From assembly GCF_000719705.1 (NCBI RefSeq), contig NZ_JOHO01000109.1:1-12156 (forward strand): DNA of 12,156 nt, given 5' to 3'. Of this stretch, positions 1-6,494 are shown piece after piece. Below the pieces are notes generated by a model. The model saw nothing but the letters and a program-made list of their open reading frames with translations, was not told the origin of the DNA and did not search any database. The stretch's first letter is position 1, and every line of letters starts with the position of its first letter. Source of the DNA: Streptomyces sp. NRRL S-350 (GTDB taxonomy: Bacteria; Actinomycetota; Actinomycetes; Streptomycetales; Streptomycetaceae). The position numbers and the translations under genes are program-made.

Positions 1-49
1 CCCCCGGCCCCCGGCCCCCCGGCTCCCCGGCTACCCGGCCGCGAGCTGG
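1..49. repeat. C-rich degenerate short-repeat tract at contig edge
   Basis: The window opens with repeated C4-6GG units (CCCCCGG, CCCCCGG, CCCCCCGG, CTCCCCGG, CTACCCGG) that run up to the stop codon of the TetR gene. The tract probably broke the assembly here. It lies immediately 3' of a gene, like the other repeat arrays in this window. No coding or RNA gene is visible in it. Confidence 0.6.
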
Positions 50-679
50 TCAACTTCCGTGCCAGTGGCGCCGCCCAAGGCTGATCAGACGCAGTTGCAG
101 GCGTGCGGTGGCGGCGATCCGCTGCTCCCGGGCCGGGTCGGCCTCCTGCGCCTCCAGGAAGGCGGAAGCCGTGGACACCATGTGGTCCACGTACAACTCG
201 GCGAGCATCCGCAGGTCCTGCTCACTCCACCCCCGCGACACCGGCTGCAGCGCCAACGCGGCCACCACCTCGGCGGCGAAACGGCCCAGTTCGGCGTCGA
301 TCGCCTCGCGCACCTGCCTCACCCCGCCGTGCCGCTCACGCGACAGGAAACGGACGTGCGAGCGGTGCTCACGGACGTGCCGTTCGATCACGTCCACTGC
401 GCGGTCGATCAGCTCCTCGGCACCGCCGGCTTCGGCGAGCACCGAACGGATCATGACGTGCAGGCTCGCCAGCGACTCCTCGACCAGTGCGACGCCGAGG
501 GCGGCGAGGTCCGGGAAGTGCCGGTAGAACGCGGCCGGGGAGAGCCCGGCCTCCCGGGTGACCTCGCGGACGCCCAGGCTCGCCAGGTTCTGCTCGGCCA
601 GCAGGTGCAATCCTGCGTCCAGCAGGGCCCGTCGGCTCTGCTGCTTCTGGGCCTGTCTGGCCCCAACGGTGTGACTCAC
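50..679 (-). CDS. TetR-family regulator, FabR/DesT-like
   Basis: Predicted 209-aa DNA-binding repressor. The N-terminal helix-turn-helix spans about residues 12-58, with recognition region VREVTREAGLSPAAFYRHF (37-55). The rest is an all-helical ligand-binding and dimerisation domain. Several stretches recall E. coli FabR and Pseudomonas DesT, which sense the saturation of acyl chains and repress unsaturated fatty acid genes: AAFYRHFPDLAALG, VRFLSRERHG (109-118) and the tail RLQLRLISLGRRHW. I chose GTG at 679 because homology begins right after it; the frame stays open upstream to 955, but that part is low-complexity Arg/Pro/Gly-rich sequence. No Shine-Dalgarno precedes 679, and a -10-like hexamer sits where the transcript would begin at or next to the GTG, so it may be leaderless. 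The gene diverges from the small membrane-protein pair. The family call is firm; the fatty-acid subgroup is inferred from remembered similarity, and the ligand is unknown. Confidence 0.88.
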   Translation of the reverse strand: MSHTVGARQAQKQQSRRALLDAGLHLLAEQNLASLGVREVTREAGLSPAAFYRHFPDLAALGVALVEESLASLHVMIRSVLAEAGGAEELIDRAVDVIERHVREHRSHVRFLSRERHGGVRQVREAIDAELGRFAAEVVAALALQPVSRGWSEQDLRMLAELYVDHMVSTASAFLEAQEADPAREQRIAATARLQLRLISLGRRHWHGS

Positions 680-686
680 GCCATTC

Positions 687-715
687 AGTAAACAGTCGTT
701 TGCCGAACTTGGCCA
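687..715 (-). promoter_or_regulatory. Candidate promoter of the TetR gene (leaderless)
   Basis: Reading the minus strand, TGGCCA (715-710) and TTTACT (692-687) are separated by 17 bases and each match 4 of 6 bases of the -35 and -10 consensus. A start about 7 bases downstream of the -10 falls at 680-679, on the GTG itself. This fits the missing ribosome binding site. It is a pattern match only. Confidence 0.35.
690..701. promoter_or_regulatory. Inverted repeat, candidate TetR autoregulatory operator
   Basis: AAAC-AGTC-GTTT is a perfect 4+4 inverted repeat with a 4-base centre. It overlaps the -10 of the candidate tetR promoter and the first bases of the -35 of the divergent plus-strand promoter, the usual place for an autoregulating TetR repressor. 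The arms are short, so a chance match is possible. Confidence 0.35.
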
Positions 716-728
716 GTCGGCGTACAGT
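700..728 (+). promoter_or_regulatory. Candidate promoter for the small membrane-protein operon
   Basis: TTGCCG (700-705), a 17-base spacer and TACAGT (723-728) give a sigma70/HrdB-like promoter (4 of 6 at each hexamer). It points toward the genes at 973 and 1185. Predicted transcription would start near 735, leaving a leader of about 240 bases. Confidence 0.4.
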
Positions 729-740
729 GGGACCGAAGTC

Positions 741-758
741 AGCGAACACTTGTCAACC
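741..758. promoter_or_regulatory. Imperfect palindrome resembling a DesT/FabR-type operator
   Basis: AGCGAACACTTGTCAACC has a central ACA-CT-TGT dyad with partly matching outer arms. As I remember the Pseudomonas DesT operator (AGTGAACGCTTGTTGACT), 13 of 18 positions agree. The site lies just downstream of the predicted plus-strand transcription start, where bound repressor would block the small membrane-protein operon. The DesT comparison is from memory and untested. Confidence 0.35.
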
Positions 759-854
759 GAAACCGGTGCGGCCTCGGCCCCCGAGCGCCCGGGGGCGGGG
801 GCTCGAGGCTCGTTCAAAGGCCGGGCCCCGACCCGCGTCGACCAGACCAGACCC

Positions 855-874
855 GAGCCGAGCCGAGCCGAGCC
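855..874. repeat. GAGCC pentamer repeat in the 5' leader
   Basis: Four perfect tandem GAGCC units follow two to three ACCAG/GACCA units (about 840-853) and are followed by degenerate GAGCC and CAAGCC copies up to about 955. The whole 680-972 gap (293 bases) between the TetR gene and the first small gene holds the promoters and operators near the TetR end and this low-complexity leader near the other end. No convincing gene lies in it. Confidence 0.6.
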
Positions 875-972
875 GACCTGATCCGACCCGCAGTCAAAGC
901 CCAAGCCAAGCGCGAGCCGAGTGACAACCGCACCGTGAGCCGAAGCACGAGCCACAACCGAAGGAGTCAGCC

Positions 973-1128
973 GTGATCCTGTTCTCCGCCCTCGTCGCCA
1001 TGGGCGTCCTGATCGGCGCCGCCGCCCACACGTCGCTCCCGGTCTTCCTCGCCGCCTCCGCCGCCATCACCGCGTGGCTGCTCGCCTTCGGCGCCCGCGA
1101 GGGCATCTCCCGCCTGCGCCGGCGCTGA
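973..1128 (+). CDS. Small two-helix membrane protein, 51 aa
   Basis: A GTG-initiated 51-residue protein preceded by AAGGAG at 961-966, 6 bases from the start, which strongly supports real translation. The sequence forms two hydrophobic helices: about residues 2-20 (ILFSALVAMGVLIGAAA) and 23-42 (LPVFLAASAAITAWLLAF). A short basic tail follows (REGISRLRRR), probably cytoplasmic by the positive-inside rule. I do not recognise a named family. It leads an apparent operon with the DUF4190-like gene 56 bases downstream, and diverges from the FabR/DesT-like regulator, so it is a candidate target of that repressor. It is too short for homology-based function to be given. Confidence 0.72.
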   Translation: MILFSALVAMGVLIGAAAHTSLPVFLAASAAITAWLLAFGAREGISRLRRR

Positions 1129-1184
1129 CCCGACACACCCCGGACCGAACCCCCGTCCACTCCTCAGAGAGGACCCGCACCGCC

Positions 1185-1463
1185 ATGAGCACCGTCACCA
1201 ACGACCGGCACGTCAACCGTCAGGGCACCGCCGACGCCGACGGCATGGCCATCGCCTCCTTCCTCCTCGGCCTCCCGGGCCTGCTGCTCTTCAACATCGT
1301 CCTGGGCCCGCTCGCCATCACCCTCGCCACCCTGGCCCTGGTGCGCGGCACCCGCCGGCGCGGCCGCGCCGTCCTCGGCCTGGTGCTCGGCGTCGCCTCT
1401 CTGGCGATCCTCGCCATCACCACCGTCACCTCCCACGGTGTGCTCATCGACTTCAGCTCCTGA
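1185..1463 (+). CDS. DUF4190-like small membrane protein
   Basis: A 92-aa membrane protein with an ATG start and AGAGAGGA at 1166-1173, 11 bases upstream. A polar N-terminus (1-18) precedes an alanine/glycine/leucine-rich membrane segment with the DUF4190-type pattern GMAIASFLLGLPGLLL...LGPLAI (about 20-52). A short arginine loop RGTRRRGRA (54-62) and a second helix (about 63-83) complete it. DUF4190 proteins are common in actinobacteria and have no defined biochemical role. The 56-base spacing from the preceding small membrane gene and the shared strand suggest one transcript. The family assignment rests on overall pattern and is moderately secure; function is unknown. Confidence 0.78.
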   Translation: MSTVTNDRHVNRQGTADADGMAIASFLLGLPGLLLFNIVLGPLAITLATLALVRGTRRRGRAVLGLVLGVASLAILAITTVTSHGVLIDFSS

Positions 1464-1547
1464 TCCGTCCTCAACTCACTTCCGGACCAGCTGCGGCCGT
1501 CGAACAGCTGATCCCGTCAACCCGCCCCGTTCCCCGGGCCCGCCACG

Positions 1548-1553
1548 TAGGGT
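1548..1553 (+). promoter_or_regulatory. Candidate -10 element for the metallophosphoesterase
   Basis: TAGGGT at 1548-1553 is a common streptomycete -10 form and would start transcription near 1560, about 28 bases before the GTG at 1588. No good -35 lies 16-18 bases upstream. The rest of the 1464-1587 gap contains paired CAGCTG hexamers (1488-1493 and 1505-1510, 11 bases apart) that could form a weak hairpin after the DUF4190 gene. Confidence 0.3.
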
Positions 1554-1587
1554 GGCCGCATCGGCCGGGCTACCTCAGGGGGCAGGA

Positions 1588-2472
1588 GTGACTACGGAGA
1601 ACCGCAGCGACGCAGAGCCGGCAGGGCCCGGCCCGACCGGCGGACGCCTGCTCGCTGTGAGCGACCTGCACATCTCGTACCAGGAGAACCGCGACCTGGT
1701 GGAGAAGCTGCAGCCCACCCACCCCGACGACTGGCTGCTCGTCGCCGGTGACGTCGCCGAGCTCACCACCAGCATCGAGTGGGCCCTCGGCACGCTCGCC
1801 GAGCGCTTCGCCCGCGTGGTGTGGGCGCCCGGCAACCACGAGCTGTGGACCCACCCCGAGGACCCGGTCCAACTACGCGGCGTGGCCCGGTACGAGCACC
1901 TGGTGGAGCTCTGCCGCGGTCTGGGCGTGGTGACTCCGGAGGACCCGTACCCGGTCTGGGAGGGCGCCGACGGACCGGTCCGGATCGCCCCGCTCTTCCT
2001 CCTCTACGACTACTCCTTCCGTGCACCGGGCACGACCACCAAGGAGGAGTCCCTGGCGGCCGCCTACGAGAGCGGCATCGTCTGCGCGGACGAACGGATG
2101 CTCCACCCGGATCCGTTCCCGGACCGCGACTCCTGGTGCCGCGAACGCGTCCGGCTGACCGAGCAGCGGCTGGCGGCCTGTGACCCGGACGTCCCGCTCG
2201 TCCTGGTCAACCACTATCCGCTGGTCCGCCAACCCACCGAGATCCTCTGGTACCCCGAGTTCGCCCAGTGGTGCGGCACCGAGCTGACCGCCGACTGGCA
2301 CCGCCGCTTCAACACCGCCGCGATGATCTACGGCCATCTGCACATCCCCCGCAAGACCAGCTACGACGGTGTTCCCTTCGAGGAGGTCTCGCTGGGCTAC
2401 CCGCGCGAGTGGCGTAAGCGCGGCCTACCGGACCCGTTGCTGCGCGAGGTGTTCCTGCGGGCCACGGACTGA
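1588..2472 (+). CDS. Calcineurin-like metallophosphoesterase
   Basis: A 294-aa soluble phosphoesterase with a dinuclear metal site. All five signature blocks are visible: SDLHIS (25-30; D26, H28), AGDVAE (53-58; D55), GNHE (82-85; N83, H84), VNHYPL (207-212; H209) and YGHLHIP (248-254; H250, H252). The fold is therefore complete and probably active. No signal peptide or membrane helix is seen, so it should be cytoplasmic. Start GTG at 1588 is chosen because AGGGGG (1577-1582) lies 5 bases upstream and homology begins at about residue 20; the frame is open back to 1438, overlapping the previous gene. The substrate cannot be read from sequence. From memory, related streptomycete genes often sit beside a 4'-phosphopantetheinyl transferase gene; none is here, the next gene being convergent. 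Confidence 0.9.
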   Translation: MTTENRSDAEPAGPGPTGGRLLAVSDLHISYQENRDLVEKLQPTHPDDWLLVAGDVAELTTSIEWALGTLAERFARVVWAPGNHELWTHPEDPVQLRGVARYEHLVELCRGLGVVTPEDPYPVWEGADGPVRIAPLFLLYDYSFRAPGTTTKEESLAAAYESGIVCADERMLHPDPFPDRDSWCRERVRLTEQRLAACDPDVPLVLVNHYPLVRQPTEILWYPEFAQWCGTELTADWHRRFNTAAMIYGHLHIPRKTSYDGVPFEEVSLGYPREWRKRGLPDPLLREVFLRATD

Positions 2473-2545
2473 CCCCCGGGCGCAGCCGACTGCCCGTCTG
2501 CTCGCTTCTCCCCTCCCGTCACCTCCTGTTCCACCCGGGCCTGGC

Positions 2546-2586
2546 CGGTCCGGGCTTGCTCGGTCCGGGCTTGCTCGGTCCGGGCT
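2546..2586. repeat. 15-bp tandem repeat between convergent genes
   Basis: CGGTCCGGGCTTGCT occurs at 2546-2560 and 2561-2575, with a partial third copy at 2576-2586. Degenerate pieces (TCTGCTC, GGTCCGGGC, CTGCTCGGTC) continue to about 2660. The array fills much of the 2473-2679 gap between the metallophosphoesterase and the permease 3' ends, which otherwise holds only the hairpins listed here. Confidence 0.75.
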
Positions 2587-2609
2587 GTCCGGTCCTTCTC
2601 AGCCCGGAC
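2578..2609. terminator. Candidate bidirectional hairpin terminator
   Basis: GTCCGGGCT (2578-2586) and AGCCCGGAC (2601-2609) form a perfect 9-bp stem with a 14-base loop. It sits midway between two convergent genes, so it could stop transcription from both sides. There is no T-tract, which is common in GC-rich actinobacteria. Confidence 0.4.
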
Positions 2610-2631
2610 GGTCTGCTCAACCCGGCCCGTC

Positions 2632-2646
2632 GGCCCGGTCCGGGCC
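2632..2646. terminator. GC-rich palindrome near the permease 3' end
   Basis: GGCCCGG-T-CCGGGCC is a perfect 7+7 palindrome, 34 bases beyond the permease stop codon. It could form a short stable hairpin in either transcript. With no T-tract, a terminator role is only a guess. Confidence 0.3.
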
Positions 2647-2679
2647 ATCTGCTCGGTCTGCGTGGTCTTGTCCTCCGTC

Positions 2680-5253
2680 CTACTCCGCCGCGATCGCCCG
2701 CAGGACGTCCAGCCGCGCCGCCCGCCCCGCCGGCCGGAGGCCCGCCACCGCACCCGCCAGCAGTCCGGCCGCCAGGACGAGGGCCAGCTGCTCGGGCGGT
2801 ATCGCGAACGAGCCGGTCCCGGCGCTGTCCGAGGCCCGCACCAGGGCCCAGCCGAGGAAGGCCCCGAGCCCCAGGCCGCCCACCGTGCCGAAAGCCGCGA
2901 CCAGGACCGACTCCCAGCGCACCATGCCGCGCAGTTGAGCCCTGGTCTGGCCGACGGCCCGCAACAGCCCCAGCTCCCTGGTCCGCTCGTGCACCGCCAG
3001 GGTCAGTGTGTTGGCGATGCCCAGCAACGCGATCAGCACCGCCAGTGCCAGCAGCGCGTAGATCACCGAGAGCATGGTGTCGACCCCGGAGGCCGCGCTC
3101 TTCGCGTACTCGGCCCGGTCCTGCACCTGCGGACTGCCGAAGGGGACCAGCGCCCGCGTCACGGCCGCCTTGCCGGCGGCGGGCGAGACGCCGTCGCGCA
3201 GTCCGATCGCCACCATGGTGTCGGCGTCCTGTCCCCGGTGCGGGGCCCAGGCCTGCCGGGTCATCAGGTAGTCCCCGGCCAGCCCGCCGCCCTCGTACAG
3301 CGCCCGGATGGTGAACGGGCCGCCGGTGCCGTCGGCGAAGCCGACGGTGACGGTCTGTCCGAGCCGCCATCCGTGCTGCTGCGCCTCACTGCGGGAGACC
3401 GCCAGGCCGTCCGTGCCGAGCGCGTCCATCGAACCGTCGACCCGGCCGAGGTCGACGATCCCGGGCAGCCGGGCGGGGTCGGTGACGTCCAGTGTCCGGC
3501 CGTGCCCGTCGATCCGGGCGACGCCCCGGCCGAGCCCGACCGCCTGCCGGACCTCGGGCAGGCCGGCCAGGGCGTCCGCCACCTTGGGGCTGATCCCGCT
3601 GCCGCCGGCCCCGAACGAGGCGGTGGTGATGGCGAGGTCGCCCGCGAAGGACTTGCTCACCGTGGAGTCCAGGGTGGCCTTGATCGACGCGCCGAAGACG
3701 GTGAACAGCGTGACCACCGCGACCCCGATCATCAGCGCGCTCGCGGTGGCTGCCGTGCGCCGCGGGTTGCGGGCCGCATTGCGCCGGGCCAGCACCCCGG
3801 AGACCCCGCGCAGCCTGGGCAGCGGCGCACCCAGCGTCCGGACCGCGAAGGCGGCGGCGACCGGCCCGAGCACCACCGTGCCCGCCAGCACCGCCAGCGC
3901 CCCGACCGCCGTCAGCACGACGGACGGGCCGTCGGTCGCGCCGAGGGCGGCCACCGGCACTCCTCCGGCCGCGAGCAGCCCGCCGACCACCAGCCGGGCG
4001 GTGCCCGCGCGCCCCTGCGCGGCCCGGTCGACGCCGGTCTCCCTCAGGGCCGCCAGCGGAGCCGTCCGCCCGGCCCGGACGGCCGGCAGCAACGCCGAGC
4101 CCACCGCGACCGACGTCCCGACCAGCAGCGGCAGGAGGACGGCGGCCGCGCTGATCACCATGCCGCCGGTCGGCAGGGCGAAGCCGAACGCCGAGAACAG
4201 CGCCTTGAGCCCGGCGGCCACTCCGATCCCGCCCAGCAGTCCGCCGAGCGAGGCCAGCAGGCCCACCGTCAGTGCCTCCGCCAGCGTCGCCCCGAGCACC
4301 TGGGCGCGGGCCGCGCCGAGCGCCCGCAGCAGTGCGTTCTCCCTGGTCCGCTGGGCGACCACGATGGCGAAGGTGTTGTGGATGGTGAACGTGGCCACCA
4401 GCAGCGCGATCCCGGCGAAGACCAGCAGCAGCGTGGTGAACGTGGTCAGGAACCGCCCGGACAGCAGCTGGGTGGACTCCTGGGTGGCGGCCGTGCCGGT
4501 GATCGCCTGGACGCCGGAGGGCAGCTGCGGGGTGATCCGGTCGACCAGCTCCTGCTGGGAGACCCCGCCCGCCGCACGGACCTGGATCGAGCCGGCCTGC
4601 CCCGCGCCCTTGGGCGTGAGGTGGCGTTCGGCGTCCGCGAAGGTCATCGCGGTGAAGGTGCTCGGCCCCATGCCGTCCGCGCTCGCCCCGAAGGTGGCGA
4701 TGCCGACGACGGTGACCGGCAGCGGATCGGGGGTGCGCAGCACGGTGGTGGAGCCGAGGTGCAGACCGCCCGCCTTCGCCGCGCCCCGGTTCACCACGAC
4801 CTCGCCCGGGGCAGCCGGTGCCCGGCCCTCGGCCAGCCGGTACGGGTTGAGCCGGCTGTCGGTGAGCCAGTTGCCCGCCAGGGTGGGCGGGCCCTGGCCG
4901 CCGATCGGCTTGCCGTCGCTTCCGATGAGCTGGCCCGCGCCCTGGACGGACGGCTCGGCGGCCGCCACACCGGGGACGGTGCGCAGTCGGTCGGCGAGCG
5001 CCGCCTCCACCGGCGCCCGTACTCCGCCGGCCGTGCCCGGGGAGTCCAGGACGTCGGCGCTGCGGACCACGACGTCGGTGCCCGCGTTGGCGTCGGCGAA
5101 GAGGGTGTCGAAGTTGGCCCGCAGGGTGTCGCCCAGCACCATCGTGCCGGTCAGGAAGCTCACTCCGAGCAGGATGGACAGCAGGGTGCCGGCCAGCCGG
5201 CGCTTGTGGGCGCGCAGCGAGCGGAGGCTGAGCCGGAAGGGCGCGGCGTTCAT
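2680..5253 (-). CDS. FtsX/MacB-type ABC transporter permease
   Basis: An 857-aa membrane subunit with the duplicated architecture of large actinobacterial FtsX-family permeases. TM1 (about 20-42) leads into a first extracytoplasmic MacB-like core (45-265). The first FtsX block has helices at about 270-295, 325-350 and 365-390, with motif AQRTRENALLRALG (300-313). Linker helices follow (about 420-440, 443-472), then a second start helix (505-522), a second core (525-720) and a second FtsX block (728-752, 783-808, 822-842) with motif HERTRELGLLRAVG (755-768). That gives about ten helices. MacB/LolCDE relatives use ATP to extract or push lipids, lipoproteins, peptides or drugs from the outer leaflet rather than to import. 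Its ATG overlaps the ATPase stop as ATGA (5253-5250), so the two are translationally coupled. The substrate is unknown. Confidence 0.92.
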   Translation of the reverse strand: MNAAPFRLSLRSLRAHKRRLAGTLLSILLGVSFLTGTMVLGDTLRANFDTLFADANAGTDVVVRSADVLDSPGTAGGVRAPVEAALADRLRTVPGVAAAEPSVQGAGQLIGSDGKPIGGQGPPTLAGNWLTDSRLNPYRLAEGRAPAAPGEVVVNRGAAKAGGLHLGSTTVLRTPDPLPVTVVGIATFGASADGMGPSTFTAMTFADAERHLTPKGAGQAGSIQVRAAGGVSQQELVDRITPQLPSGVQAITGTAATQESTQLLSGRFLTTFTTLLLVFAGIALLVATFTIHNTFAIVVAQRTRENALLRALGAARAQVLGATLAEALTVGLLASLGGLLGGIGVAAGLKALFSAFGFALPTGGMVISAAAVLLPLLVGTSVAVGSALLPAVRAGRTAPLAALRETGVDRAAQGRAGTARLVVGGLLAAGGVPVAALGATDGPSVVLTAVGALAVLAGTVVLGPVAAAFAVRTLGAPLPRLRGVSGVLARRNAARNPRRTAATASALMIGVAVVTLFTVFGASIKATLDSTVSKSFAGDLAITTASFGAGGSGISPKVADALAGLPEVRQAVGLGRGVARIDGHGRTLDVTDPARLPGIVDLGRVDGSMDALGTDGLAVSRSEAQQHGWRLGQTVTVGFADGTGGPFTIRALYEGGGLAGDYLMTRQAWAPHRGQDADTMVAIGLRDGVSPAAGKAAVTRALVPFGSPQVQDRAEYAKSAASGVDTMLSVIYALLALAVLIALLGIANTLTLAVHERTRELGLLRAVGQTRAQLRGMVRWESVLVAAFGTVGGLGLGAFLGWALVRASDSAGTGSFAIPPEQLALVLAAGLLAGAVAGLRPAGRAARLDVLRAIAAE

Positions 5254-6005
5254 GACCGCCCCCGCTCGAAGGCCTTCATCCGGTCCAGCACCAGCCCGGC
5301 GGTCGGCCGTTCCATCCGGTCCACCAGCCGGCCGTCGGCGAGGAACAGTGCCTCGTCGGCCCAGCCGGCGGCCGTCGGGTCGTGGGTGACCATGACCACG
5401 GCCTGCCCCATGTCGTCCACCGCCCGGCGCAGCAGGCCGAGCACCTCGCCGCCGGTGCGGGAGTCGAGGTTGCCGGTCGGCTCGTCGGCGAAGACCACCT
5501 GCGGCCGCCCGGCCAGGGCGCGGGCCACCGCGACCCGCTGCTGCTGGCCGCCGGAGAGCTCGCTCGGGCGGTGCTGCAGCCGGTCGCCGAGGCCGACGAT
5601 GTCGATCAGCGCCGTCAGCCAGGCCTGGTCGGGGGCGGCCCCGGCCAGGTCGAGCGGCAGGGTGATGTTCTCCCGGACGGTGAGCGCGGGCACCAGGTTG
5701 AAGGCCTGGAACACGAAGCCGATCCGCTCCCGGCGCAGCAGCGTGAGCCGTCGGTCGTTGAGCGAGCCGAGTTCGGTGTCGCCGATCCAGGCGGTGCCGG
5801 CGGTGAGCGTGTCCAGACCGGCCGCACAGTGCATCAGAGTGGACTTGCCCGAGCCGGAGGGCCCCATGATCGCGGTGAACCGCTCGGCCGGGAACTCCAC
5901 CGTGACGTGGTCCAGCGCCCGGACCTCCGTGCCGCCGACACCGTGGATCTTCACGGCATCGGCGACCCGGGCTGCGGTGCCGCGTACGACATCGAGGGTG
6001 GTCAC
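5250..6005 (-). CDS. MacB/LolD-type ABC transporter ATP-binding protein
   Basis: A 251-aa nucleotide-binding subunit with every catalytic motif: Walker A GPSGSGKST (48-56), Q-loop FVFQAFNL (97-104), signature LSGGQQQR (150-157), Walker B VVFADEPTGNLDS (170-182) and H-loop VTHDP (206-210). The sequence is typical of the LolD/MacB group that drives FtsX-type permeases, and the permease follows directly with a 4-base overlap. Start GTG at 6005 is favoured because GGAAGGAGG lies 6 bases upstream and the start overlaps the preceding gene's stop as GTGA (6005-6002). The frame remains open upstream to 6335, but that part is out-of-frame SHOCT gene sequence. The C-terminal tail (residues 226-251) is slightly longer than the minimal domain. 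Confidence 0.94.
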   Translation of the reverse strand: MTTLDVVRGTAARVADAVKIHGVGGTEVRALDHVTVEFPAERFTAIMGPSGSGKSTLMHCAAGLDTLTAGTAWIGDTELGSLNDRRLTLLRRERIGFVFQAFNLVPALTVRENITLPLDLAGAAPDQAWLTALIDIVGLGDRLQHRPSELSGGQQQRVAVARALAGRPQVVFADEPTGNLDSRTGGEVLGLLRRAVDDMGQAVVMVTHDPTAAGWADEALFLADGRLVDRMERPTAGLVLDRMKAFERGRS

Positions 6006-6325
6006 CTGGCGCCTCCTTCCGGGGCGTCGTCCCGCTGGGGCTCGGTGAGGACGGCCCGCTTGGCGCGGTACTCCTCGGCGTCGATGTCGCCCTCGGCGAA
6101 GCGGCGGCCCAGGACGGCCAGCGGGTGCTCGGCGGCGGATCCGGCCCCGGCACCGGTCCCGAAGCCGGCCCCGTACGCGTGCCCGAAGCCGCAGCCGCGA
6201 CGCCGCCAGACCGTCCGGCGCAGCAGCAGGACCACCAGGAACACGACGGCGATCCAGAGCAGGGGGACCAGCAGGATCCAGGGGCCGGGCCCGTGCCCGT
6301 GCCAATCGGCCAGCTGCGTGTACAT
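6002..6325 (-). CDS. SHOCT-domain membrane protein
   Basis: A 107-aa protein with one strong transmembrane segment (about 17-36, WILLVPLLWIAVVFLVVLLL) and an arginine-rich stop (RRTVWRRR). A glycine-rich linker (about 44-63, GFGHAYGAGFGTGAGAG) follows, then a SHOCT domain: HPLAVLGRRFAEGDIDAEEY (67-86) RAKRAVL. SHOCT is a short helical module at the C-terminus of many small bacterial membrane proteins and is thought to mediate protein contacts. GAGGAG lies 10 bases before the ATG. It is the first gene of the ABC cassette and its stop overlaps the ATPase start. The close coupling suggests it assembles with or regulates the transporter, but its exact job is unknown. Confidence 0.85.
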   Translation of the reverse strand: MYTQLADWHGHGPGPWILLVPLLWIAVVFLVVLLLRRTVWRRRGCGFGHAYGAGFGTGAGAGSAAEHPLAVLGRRFAEGDIDAEEYRAKRAVLTEPQRDDAPEGGAR

Positions 6326-6358
6326 GGTCGTCCAACTCCTCGGTGGTGGGCCTCCAGG

Positions 6359-6379
6359 ACCTCGGGTGGTTCCCGAGGT
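6359..6379 (-). promoter_or_regulatory. Stem-loop in the 5' leader of the ABC cassette
   Basis: ACCTCGGG and CCCGAGGT form a perfect 8-bp stem with a 5-base loop (TGGTT on the plus strand), ending 33 bases before the SHOCT start codon. Two upstream CTCGG copies in the same leader (about 6381-6400) could compete for pairing with the CCGAG arm. It might affect translation or mRNA stability; no known riboswitch fold is recognised. Confidence 0.45.
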
Positions 6380-6413
6380 GTCCCGAGCGTCCCGCCGAGG
6401 GGCCTCATCACGC

Positions 6414-6419
6414 GTCCTA
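6414..6419 (-). promoter_or_regulatory. Candidate -10 element of the ABC cassette promoter
   Basis: TAGGAC followed by GCG, reading the minus strand. It stands 19 bases downstream of the inverted repeat at 6439-6454, the same distance as the GAGGAC-GCG element of the kinase operon. Transcription would start near 6407, giving a leader of about 80 bases. No consensus -35 is present, as expected for an activator-dependent promoter. Confidence 0.45.
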
Positions 6420-6438
6420 CCAGCAGCGGCAGTTGGGC

Positions 6439-6454
6439 TACTCCCGGGAGAGTA
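6439..6454. promoter_or_regulatory. Site B: inverted repeat, candidate response-regulator operator
   Basis: TACTC-CCGGGA-GAGTA, 16 bp, in front of the SHOCT-ATPase-permease cassette. It matches site A (8574-8589) at 13 of 16 positions, with the same arm spacing and a C at the next position. The downstream arm overlaps the -35 region, as for class II activators. NarL/LuxR-type regulators bind such short inverted repeats; the link to the neighbouring regulator is inferred. Confidence 0.6.
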
Positions 6455-6494
6455 CGGATCCCCCGCGACACGCCGGGCCGGAAGCAGTCCCCGT

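Noticed and set aside
689..691. TTA leucine codon suggesting bldA control of the TetR gene
   Set aside because: It lies upstream of the chosen start codon, inside the candidate promoter, so it is probably not translated.
855..874. GAGCC repeats as a possible CRISPR array
   Set aside because: Units are 5 bp and directly adjacent, with no spacers and no cas genes in the window.
680..955. N-terminal extension of the TetR protein to 955
   Set aside because: Its composition is biased and repeat-derived, it would cover the divergent promoter region, and TetR homology begins only after the GTG at 679.
1438..1587. Start of the metallophosphoesterase at ATG 1438
   Set aside because: It would overlap the DUF4190-like gene and add a Ser/Pro/Arg-rich segment unlike the family. 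GTG 1588 has a well-placed ribosome binding site.
2681..2686. A further TACTCC half-site
   Set aside because: It is part of the permease's final codons (Ala-Glu-stop), has no second arm at the required spacing and no promoter downstream.
2662..6048. Very long plus-strand open frame (over 1100 codons) antisense to the ABC cassette
   Set aside because: It spans three minus-strand genes with complete motif sets. Its translation is Arg/Gly/Pro/Gln-rich with no domain, as expected for an antisense shadow in DNA of this GC content.
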